64,000 bases of DNA from positions 310,001 through 374,000 of the forward strand of contig JADJOP010000004.1 of assembly GCA_016713735.1 (NCBI GenBank). Direction: 5' to 3'. Under the pieces are notes generated by a model that was not told the DNA's origin, did no database searches, and saw only the letters and a list, made by a program, of their open reading frames with translations. Of the stretch, positions 56,973-64,000 are shown in pieces (positions within the stretch are counted from its first letter, which is position 1; the number at the start of each line of letters is the position of its first letter). This DNA comes from Bryobacterales bacterium (lineage in GTDB: Bacteria; Acidobacteriota; Terriglobia; Bryobacterales; Bryobacteraceae). Position numbers and translations under genes: made by a program.

Positions 56973-59900
56973 ATGAATGCCGACATGAACCAGTTCCGCG
57001 AGGTGTTCTTTGAGGAATCCGCCGAGCATGTAGCCAGCATGGAAGCGGCCCTGCTCGCGCTGGAAACCGATCCGGACCCGGCCGAGTTGTTGAAGCAGAT
57101 TTTCCGGTCCGCGCACACGATCAAGGGCGGATCGGGGATGTTCGGGCTCTCCGAACTGGGCCGCTTCACGCACACGATGGAGAACCTGTTGGACCGCATG
57201 CGCAATGGCCTCATCGCCCCCTCGGCGCCGCTGGTGAGCCTGTTGCTGCGCTGCTGCGACACGGTGAAGGAACTGCTGGCGGCGGCCCGTACGGGCGGAG
57301 CCATCCCCTGAGGACGGCGAGCGGTTGATGGCTGAACTCGACGCGGCGCGCCAGGCCCCGGCCGGGCCTGCCGCCGGCGAGCCTGCCCCGCCGGACCGGA
57401 AGCAGCCGCCGGGGGCGGCGAGCAGAGAATGCGCCGGAGGTGGAAGATCCGCTTCACGCCGTCGCGGGATTCGCTGCGCCAGGGGCTGGAGCCGTTGCTG
57501 GTGTTGCGCGAACTGGCCACGCTGGGCACGGTGTCCTCAATCGAAGTGGACACGCGGCAGTTGCCGGCGCTGGGCGATCTCGATCCGGCCTCGTGTTACC
57601 TGGGCTGGAAGCTGACGCTGGAATCAGCCGCCACGGCGGCTGAGCTCGAAGATGTGTTTGCCTTTGTCGAGCGCGGCGCCGAGTATGAGTTCGAGGAGGC
57701 CGGCGGAACGCCGCCGGCGGCCGCGGCCGGTGCGGGGGAGGCGGCCGAACTTGGCGCCGCCGCACCCACTCACGCCGAGCCCGCAGCGACCCAGGTCGCG
57801 CCTGATCGCGGCGAGGCACCGCCCGTGGCTGCTCGGTCAACGCCGCCGTCATCCGCGCCTTCTCCGCCGCCGGCTTCCGTACCTTCCACGCCGGCGGGGG
57901 CCGATGGCCGCCGCGCGGCCGGGGCCGGCGACTCGACCATCCGCGTCGATGTGGGCCTGCTGGACCGCATCATGAACACGGTGGGCGAGCTGGTGCTGGC
58001 GCGGAACCAGATTCTCCAGTTCACGTTGAACATCGAAGACGCCAACTTGCAGGCCGCCTCGCAGCGCCTGAACCTGATCGCCAGCGAGCTGCAGGAAGGG
58101 GTCATGAAGACGCGCATGCAGCCGATTGCGATGGTGTTCGGCATGATGCCGCGGCTGGTGCGGGACCTGGCGCACGACACGGGCAAACAGATCCGGCTGG
58201 AGATCGAAGGCGCCGAGCCGGAGTTGGACCGGACGCTACTGGAAGCCATCAAGGACCCGCTCACGCACATTGTGCGCAACTCCTGCGATCACGGCGTGGA
58301 AGCGCCGGAGGTGCGCGAGCGGCGGGGCAAGGCGGCCGAAGGGCGGCTGCTGCTGGGCCTACCACGAGGGCGGGCACGTGATCATTGAAATGACCGACGA
58401 TGGCGGCGGCATCGATCCGGCGCGGGTGCGGGCCAAGGCGGTGGAGCGCGGGCTGGTGGCGGCCGAACAGGCGGCCCGCATGAGCGACCGCGACGCGCAG
58501 CAACTGATCTTTCTGCCGGGGTTTTCCACCGCCGAGAAGGTGACCGGGATCTCCGGCCGCGGCGTGGGGATGGATGTCGTGAAGACGAACATCGACCGAA
58601 TTGGCGGGGCGATCGACCTGGTGTCGCAGGCCGGCCGGGGCACCACGGTGAAGCTGAAGATCCCGCTCACGCTGGCCATCATTCCCGGGCTGGTGGTGAA
58701 CAGCGGGGGCGAGCGGTTTGTCATTCCCCAGGTGAGCCTGCTCGAGTTGGTGCGGCTGGAGGGTGAAGCGTGCCGGACGCGCATTGAGCGCGTCCATGCG
58801 GCTCCGGTCTACCGGCGGCGGGGAACGCTGCTGCCGCTGGTGTACCTGAATCAGATTCTGGGGCTTCCCTCGCCGCAGGATCCGCCGGTGGTGAACATCA
58901 TCGTGCTGCAGGCCGAGGAGAAGGCCTTCCGGGCTGGTGGTGGACGACATCCACGACACGCAGGAGATCGTCGTCAAGCCGCTGGGCAAACAGATGAAAG
59001 CCCTGCCCTGCTACTCCGGGGCGACGATCATGGGCGATGGCCGGGTATCGCTGATCCTGGATGTGCTGGGGGTGGCCCAACAGGCGGGCCTGCTGGAGAG
59101 TGTCGGCGAGGCAGGCGCGGGGGAAGCCGAGGCGGCGGCCGGGGCGGTTTCCGAACGCCAGACGCTGCTGTTGTTCCGCGCCGCGGGCTTGCCGCAGGCC
59201 GCCGTGCCGCTGTCGCTGGTGGCGCGCTTGGAGGAGTTTCCCCGCAGCCGCGTGGAGGGAAGCGGAAGCCGCCAGGTGGTGCAATACCGGGACCGCATCC
59301 TGCCCCTGGTGAGCATGGCCGGGCCGCTGGGCGAGGAAATCACCAGGGAGCCGGGGGCCGATCCGCTGCCGGTGATTGTCTTCACCGAGGGAGGGGCCAG
59401 TGTGGGGCTGATCGTGGAGGAGATCCTCGACGTGGTGGAGGAGGAGGTGCGCATCCGCGACAACACGCGCCGGCCGGGTGTGCTCGGCGCGGCCATTGTC
59501 GCCGGCAAGGTGACCGACTTTCTCGACCTGCGCGTTGTGCTTGCCTCGGGCGGCATGGGCGGGGGGGCGGCAACGGGGCGGCGGCTGGAGATCCTGCTTG
59601 CCGAGCCCTCGGCGTTCCAGCGCGCGCTGATGCGCAACGACCTGGAGATGGCCGGCCATCGCGTGATTGAGGCCGCCTCGGCCGAGGAGGCCGCGCGTAA
59701 GCTGACCGGGGCCGTCGATATTCTGGCGGCCGACGTGTCGATGGTGGATCCGCCCGGTGGCGGGGAAGGCGCGGGGCGCTCGCGCTTCCCGCTTCGCCAG
59801 CACGCCTCCGAGTTTGGCGTGGGCGTATTGGCGCTGCAGGGCGGGGCGGTGACCGAATCGGTGGCGGCTGGCGGCGAGGTGAGCTGCAAGTATGACCGTG

Positions 59901-60013
59901 AGGCAGTGCTGGCTTCCATCCAGCGGCTGGCGGCGGCGTTGGAACGAAGCGCGCCGGCTACGGCAGCACGCGCGCAATCACCTGCAGGAGCCGTTCCGGC
60001 TGGAAGGGTTTGA
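56973..60013 (+). CDS. cheA: Hybrid chemotaxis histidine kinase CheA with two CheW domains and a receiver (four frameshifts)
   Basis: Four frame breaks (near 57313, 57420, 58360 and 58930) interrupt an otherwise continuous CheA of about 1,010 residues. Order: HPt with phospho-His48 in RSAHTIKGGSGMFGL; a P2-like segment (FTPSRDSLRQGLEPL); a Pro/Ala linker; the dimerisation helices MNTVGELVLARNQIL; the ATPase with N box HIVRNSCDHGVE, G1 DDGGGID and G2 SGRGVGMDVV; a CheW-like domain; a second CheW-like domain (RDRILPLVSMAG; VGLIVEEILDVVEEEVRIRD); and a C-terminal receiver with Asp in DILAADVSM. The end overlaps a convergent cheY by 56 bases. Start ATG 56973; GTG 56961 is possible. Breaks are probably sequence errors. 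Confidence 0.83.
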
Positions 60014-60323
60014 CGATCCAGCCGGTGGCGCCGGCGGCCTTGCCGACCTGTTTCTTGCCATCCTCGCTCTCGGTGGTCAGCATGAGGATCGGCGTGGCCC
60101 GGAAGCCAGGCTGGGCGCGCACGCCGCGGATGAAATCCAACCCGTCCATGTTGGGCATGTTGAGGTCGGTGATGATGAGGTCAGGCCTGGCCGAGGCGAG
60201 TTGCTTCAGCCCCTCGCGGCCATCGGAGCCTTCGGCGACGGCAAAGCCAGCCTTCTGCAAAGTGAATTTGAGCATCTGCCGCATCGAAGTGGAATCGTCC
60301 ACGATCAGTACATTTTTTCCCAC
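59958..60323 (-). CDS. cheY: CheY-like response regulator (second)
   Basis: A 121-residue receiver: NVLIVDDSTSMRQML, phospho-Asp in LIITDLNMPNMDG, and TTESEDGKKQVG followed by WIVKPFQPERLL with the conserved Lys. The longer frame upstream is Pro/Arg-rich and overlaps the STAS gene, so GTG 60323, with AGGAG about ten bases ahead, is preferred. It is 7 bases after the STAS gene, and a STAS-CheY pair of this type is typical of some chemosensory operons. It resembles motility-type CheY closely. Confidence 0.87.
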   Translation of the reverse strand: MGKNVLIVDDSTSMRQMLKFTLQKAGFAVAEGSDGREGLKQLASARPDLIITDLNMPNMDGLDFIRGVRAQPGFRATPILMLTTESEDGKKQVGKAAGATGWIVKPFQPERLLQVIARVLP

Positions 60324-60330
60324 GAATGTC

Positions 60331-60693
60331 TTACTCCTCCTGGCCTGCCGGCCGATTCCCTGGGGTCCGACTTCCGGACCGGGCGCCTGGGCTCTCCAGG
60401 AACCAGCCGCGCATGCCGGCCTGATCAAAGTTGACTCCGACGGCATCCGGGACATGGGTCAGGCGCATCGTTCTGCCTTGTAGGGCAAGGGCCGCTTCGG
60501 CGGCGAGCAGAAGCTGCAGCCCGCCCGCACCGGTTCGCTGCCAGCGGGCGCAGGAGACGAGGAGCACGGAGTCGGTGCCCTCGATTTGGGCGCAGAGTTG
60601 TTGGTGCGCCGCCAGCAGGCCTTCGGGCGAGTCGACGCCTTCCAATTCCAACGGCCGCGGCCGGCCGCCCTCCGCTGCCGTGCCTTCGCTCAT
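60331..60693 (-). CDS. STAS-domain protein (MlaB/chemotaxis type)
   Basis: A 120-residue STAS domain: LLAAHQQLCAQIEGTDSVLL and RTGAGGLQLLLAAEAALALQ. The position of the phosphorylated Ser in anti-sigma antagonists is in an RTGAGG context here, where Thr may or may not be phosphorylated. The same T-A-G-L-Q-type motif occurs in STAS proteins beside CheY and CheA in other chemosensory operons. The open frame extends to 60819, but the repeat-rich upstream part is not protein-like and ATG 60693 fits the domain. It pairs with the cheY that follows. Confidence 0.76.
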   Translation of the reverse strand: MSEGTAAEGGRPRPLELEGVDSPEGLLAAHQQLCAQIEGTDSVLLVSCARWQRTGAGGLQLLLAAEAALALQGRTMRLTHVPDAVGVNFDQAGMRGWFLESPGARSGSRTPGNRPAGQEE

Positions 60694-60705
60694 GATTCGC
60701 CACCT

Positions 60706-60744
60706 GTTTCCGGCATGTTTCCGCCTGTTTCCGGCGTTTCCGCC
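60706..60744. repeat. Four direct repeats of GTTTCCGSC before the STAS gene
   Basis: Copies start at 60706, 60717, 60727 and 60736, so spacing is 11, 10 and 9 bases. On the minus strand they lie 13-51 bases upstream of the STAS start. Spacing near one helical turn suggests an operator, but a leader-RNA or chance origin is equally possible. Confidence 0.5.
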
Positions 60745-60896
60745 GGCTTCCGGCACGCTGCGGCCTGTCGCGGGGGCCGCTTGGGGCTCCGGACGCTGGC
60801 TTGGCGTGCCTCTGTCCACTTGCTCATCGGCGGAATCGGCCTGCTCTTTATGCAGGGGATTCCCGGTTCAAGACCGAAGAGAGAAGGTGAGTGCAG

Positions 60897-62613
60897 GTGG
60901 AGCCTAACCCCTTGATGAGACCGCTCAGCGCCGGCCTGGACCAAACCGCGCCCGCCCCGGATCAGCCCGGTGAGGCGCCGCCGGAGGCGAGTTGCCAGGG
61001 TGTGTCCGCGGCCGCGTTGGGCCGCGCGGTTGAGCCGCTGCCGTCATCCCCGGAGGGGAGCGCCCGGTGTTTTCCGCGCATCCGCGCCGCCGGTGTCGTC
61101 CTGCTGGTGGAAGACGACGCGGTGACGCGGCTGGCTTTCCAGCGGATTCTGGAAAAACAGGGATATTGCGTACGGACGGCCAGCAATGGCGCGGAAGCGC
61201 ACGAACGATTGCGCCATGCCGAGGAGATCGACGCGGCCATTCTCGACTACGCGCTGCCGGATACCAATGGGATCGAGATTCTGGACGCCATCCGGCTGCG
61301 AGATCCGCGCGTGGCCGCGAGCCTGGTGACGGCGCTCGGCGAAAAGGAGATCATTGCGAGCGCGTTGAGCAACGGCGCCTTTGGGTTTCTGGAAAAGCCG
61401 GTGCGCGGGGCGGAACTGACGCGCGAGGTGAAGAAGCTGGTCTCGACGACGCGGCGCAACCGGCGGCTGGCGCGCATGGTGGAAGAGGTTCACCAGGTGA
61501 GCCTGATTCTGAGCGCGCATCAGAAGGCGCGCCTGGAGGCTCCGCTGGCCGGCTGGCCGTTGGAGGTGCGCGCGGTTCACCATCCGCTGTATGAAGTGGG
61601 CGGCGACTATCTTCTGCAGCACCGCCTGGGCGAGCGGGAGTGGCTCTTGATCTCGGTGGACATCAGCGGGCACGACCTGAGCGCGGCGTGCACGCTGGCC
61701 TACTTTCAGGGCATTGCCTCGGGCATTCTGGCGCAGGGCGGTACACCGGAGCAGCTGGTGCGCGCGTTCCATGCCGGTCTGCCTGGAGCAGCAGGCGCTG
61801 ATGGACGATGGCGGGGCCATGGTCTCGGCCGCGCTGTGCTGCCTGGTGTTTCGTCCGGGGCAGGTGGAGGTGGCCTGTTTCGGCGCGCCGCAGCCGGTGT
61901 TATCGCTGCCGGACAAGCTGACGCGGCGGGTAGGCTGCAGTCAGGCGCCGCTGGGCTGGTTTGAGCCGTTGGCGTGGAATCCGCAGGTGCACGAGTTTCC
62001 GCCGGGAGCAACGGTGAGCCTGTGGACCGACGGGCTGGAGGATCTGGCGGCCTATCACGGCATTGACACCCTGGCACTGGCCCACACGCTGCTGCTGACG
62101 GGGCTGAGGCCGCCGCCAGCGGGCTGGAGGACGCCGCCGACGACGTGATGCTGGTGACCGTGTCGCACCACGGCGAGCAAGCCGGTGAAGCGCCGGGGTG
62201 GTCCTGTGTGCTCAAGCAGCGTTACCGGGCCGCGCAACGGGGAGGAGATAGACGCGCTGCAGCAGCTCTGGCAGCGCTCGCTGCTGTGGGCGCTGCCGGC
62301 GGTCACCTCCGAGCGCCTGCACGACATTCTACTGTGCTGCCGCGAGGCGGTCATCAATTCACTTCTTCATGGCTGCGGCCGGGACGAACACGTGCATTTG
62401 GAGGCGATGCACAACGCCCGGGCCGGCCGTCTGCGGGTGCAGGTAAAGGACTGCGGTAAGGGCCATCAGGCCGACTGGCGGGGGGCGTTGGAGGACACCG
62501 GCGATGGACTGCGCGAGTTCAGCCGGGGGCTGTTGCTGATCCACGCTGTGCCGGCCGAGGTGCGCGTTCTGGGCGATGGCGCGCACCTGATCATGGAATT
62601 CGAACTGAGGTGA
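60897..62613 (+). CDS. Receiver-PP2C phosphatase-HATPase protein, HsbR/CrsR-like (three frameshifts)
   Basis: A protein of about 571 residues in three fused modules. The receiver has VVLLVEDDAVTRLAF, phospho-Asp in AAILDYALPDTNG and Lys in FLEKPVRG. The PP2C/SpoIIE-type phosphatase has EVGGDYLLQHRLG, LISVDISGHDLSAA and, in the second frame, SLWTDGLEDLAAYHGID. The C-terminal HATPase/RsbW-like kinase has HDILLCCREAVINSLLHG (N box) and VQVKDCGKGHQ (G1). This order is that of HsbR in Pseudomonas and CrsR in Shewanella, which reversibly phosphorylate a STAS antagonist. Breaks are near 61785, 62125 and 62210. GTG 60897 (AAGG 9 bases upstream) is preferred over GTG 60891. Confidence 0.8.
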
Positions 62614-62627
62614 GGACGAGGAACACC

Positions 62628-62942
62628 ATGGACAAAAACAACACCGGACACATTCAATTTTCCATCCAGGGCGACTTGTTGAGTACGAACGCGGCGGCCA
62701 TGCGCAGCCAGTTGGATGCGTTTCTGGCCGTGAGCCGGGGCGGAGTGGGCTGGGAGGTGCTGGAACTGGACCTGCGCCGGGCGGCGATGGTCGATTCGGT
62801 CGGTTTGAATTTTCTGGTCTCCCTGCACAAGCGGCTGGCGGGGGACGGCAAACGGCTGCGGGTGCTCATTCTGAGCGAGAGCGTGCGGCGGATTCTGCGC
62901 TTCACGCGTTTGGATCAATATGTCGAAGTGGCGGAAGGGTAG
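62628..62942 (+). CDS. STAS-domain anti-sigma factor antagonist (HsbA/CrsA/SpoIIAA-like)
   Basis: A 104-residue STAS protein: IQFSIQGDLLSTNAAAMRSQ and LELDLRRAAMVDSVGLNFLV. The Ser in MVDSVGLNF is at the site phosphorylated in SpoIIAA, RsbV and HsbA. It follows the kinase/phosphatase gene by 14 bases, with GAGGA 6 bases before the ATG; a GTG overlapping that stop (62610) is an alternative start. It is the expected substrate of the neighbour and the likely output of the switch. Its partner, an anti-sigma factor or cyclase, is not identified. Confidence 0.85.
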   Translation: MDKNNTGHIQFSIQGDLLSTNAAAMRSQLDAFLAVSRGGVGWEVLELDLRRAAMVDSVGLNFLVSLHKRLAGDGKRLRVLILSESVRRILRFTRLDQYVEVAEG

Positions 62943-62954
62943 GGGCGTCGAGCC

Positions 62955-64000
62955 ATGACAGGGGTCACTCATCGCACGGCTCAGGAAGAGGCTTCCGGCG
63001 CGGCAGGGCCGAGGAGCGCGGCGCGCCTGAAGGCGGCCTACTTCCTGGCTGGGGCCAGCGGCTGGGCGGGCCGCCATGGAGGCTACGGACGGGGAACGCT
63101 GTTGCAGCGCCAACTGTCGCCGCACCTGACCGGACTGTCGTCGTCGGCGGCGGCCATCGGCGGCTATATGAAGCAGTTGGAGGGCCGCTTTGCAGGGTTC
63201 GGCGAGGACATGGGCGAGCTGAGCGCGGCCAGCCGGCAACTGGTGGACCAGTGTTCGTCGCTGTTGGAGCTTTCCGTCGGCACCGGGGAGACCCACGCGT
63301 TGGCGCGGAGCGCACTGGAGCTGCTGGAAGAGCCGCTGCGGTTTCTCACCGGGCAGGCCGAGTCGATCGAGGTGCAGGAGCGGGAGTTGGAGGAGTGCCG
63401 GGCGGCGATCCACGAGGTGTTGTGCGCCGATGTGAGGCTTTCCGAGGCGGTGGCGCCGCTACGCTACATCCGCACGATGTTCCGCACCGAGTCGGCTCGC
63501 CTGGATGAGAGCATTCAGGCCATGTTCCACGCCCTGACCGATCAGATGCGGGCGCTGCAGGAGCGGGTGGAAGGCGCGTTTGGGGCCAACTACTCCTCGC
63601 TGCGGGAGACGCAAGAGACCGGCTTGCGCGTGTCACGGACGCTGCGCGAGCGTTCGCAGCTGTTGAGCGAGGGCGGCGCGGCGAGCGGGCTTAGCGTGGC
63701 CCGTTCGCGCGAGTCGCTGATCGAATCGCTGCGGCGGAACGAGGGCAAGACGGTGGAGCTCACCGAGGTGGCGCAAGGGATTGAGTCCTTCGTGCAGTCG
63801 ATGGTGGTTTCGATGCAGGTGCACGACATCGTGAACCAGAAGCTGGATCATGTGCGCGGTGCGATGGGAAACCTGCGCGAGCTGGCGGCGCGGATGGCGG
63901 CCTCCGAGGGCAGCCAGGCGGCCTCGCTGCTGGTGACGCTGAGCCGTCTGGCGCGAGTCCAGGAGGCGCAGTTGGAGGGCGCGGCCGAAGAGCTGCGGCA
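62955..64000 (+). CDS. Long helical chemotaxis-like protein with CheZ-type D-x-x-x-Q motif (runs off the window)
   Basis: The frame is open from ATG 62955 to the window edge, 348 codons, and has no stop. The sequence is soluble and almost entirely helical with long heptad-like patterns (ALELLEEPLRFLTGQAESIE; ESLIESLRRNEGKTVELTEV). Near residue 291 it reads MQVHDIVNQKLDHVR, with Asp291 and Gln295 spaced as in the CheZ phosphatase motif. A similar F-Q-D-I-x-x-Q pattern occurs in some uncharacterised chemosensory coiled-coil proteins, so CheZ activity is not proven. It starts 12 bases after the STAS gene and is probably in that operon. The C-terminus is unseen. Confidence 0.7.
   Translation, partial: MTGVTHRTAQEEASGAAGPRSAARLKAAYFLAGASGWAGRHGGYGRGTLLQRQLSPHLTGLSSSAAAIGGYMKQLEGRFAGFGEDMGELSAASRQLVDQCSSLLELSVGTGETHALARSALELLEEPLRFLTGQAESIEVQERELEECRAAIHEVLCADVRLSEAVAPLRYIRTMFRTESARLDESIQAMFHALTDQMRALQERVEGAFGANYSSLRETQETGLRVSRTLRERSQLLSEGGAASGLSVARSRESLIESLRRNEGKTVELTEVAQGIESFVQSMVVSMQVHDIVNQKLDHVRGAMGNLRELAARMAASEGSQAASLLVTLSRLARVQEAQLEGAAEELR

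Overview
The window looks like chromosome of an Acidobacteriota bacterium, most likely the Bryobacterales/Solibacter group. This is inferred from gene content and very high GC; no marker search was possible. Pointers are an Oar-like TonB receptor with a carboxypeptidase-regulatory N-terminus, a PEP-CTERM protein, multihaem and di-haem cytochromes of acidobacterial type, mandelate-racemase and Tat-exported aldo/keto reductase proteins, and several small proteins I associate with this group. No rRNA, tRNA, CRISPR array, insertion sequence or prophage was recognised.

Layout. 1-6 kb: end of hisS, aspS, a radical SAM/SPASM protein, a parvulin-type lipoprotein, and a convergent membrane protein, with a C/G homopolymer block where the last two meet. 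6-12.5 kb: a class III aminotransferase with a zinc-ribbon partner, a tightly coupled minus-strand trio around an efflux adaptor, a PEP-CTERM protein with a clear promoter and terminator, and small conserved proteins. 12.6-20.6 kb: xerD-like recombinase, CCA/poly(A) polymerase family enzyme, ABC exporter, DUF302 protein, a glycosyltransferase coupled to a mechanosensitive-channel-like protein, and PPK2. 20.6-27 kb: a G-rich damaged stretch, a nine-haem cytochrome and a TonB receptor. 27-33 kb: BlaI-type repressor, a broken OB/HD nuclease, a SurA-like chaperone, truA and a di-haem oxidoreductase. 33-41 kb: mfd and an LPS-heptose block (rfaE2, waaF, a degenerate RfaE2-like protein, waaC). 41-50 kb: GNAT, a serine hydrolase fused to a second domain, mandelate racemase, aldo/keto reductase, a GAF-GGDEF-EAL protein and a Wzx-like flippase.

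50.5-64 kb is one signalling locus: a PAS protein, two receptors without membrane segments, CheR, CheB, two CheY, CheW, a CheA hybrid with two CheW domains and a receiver, two STAS proteins, a REC-PP2C-HATPase protein resembling HsbR/CrsR, and a helical protein running off the end with a CheZ-like D-x-x-x-Q motif. I read it as a cytoplasmic chemosensory array wired to a partner switch. It is the best candidate here for an under-described system.

Sequence quality matters. The first 19 kb reads cleanly, but from 19.3 kb onward at least fifteen genes carry one or more frameshifts, many in short homopolymers, and three blocks are long C or G runs. I treat most broken genes as intact genes with consensus errors, and I say so gene by gene.
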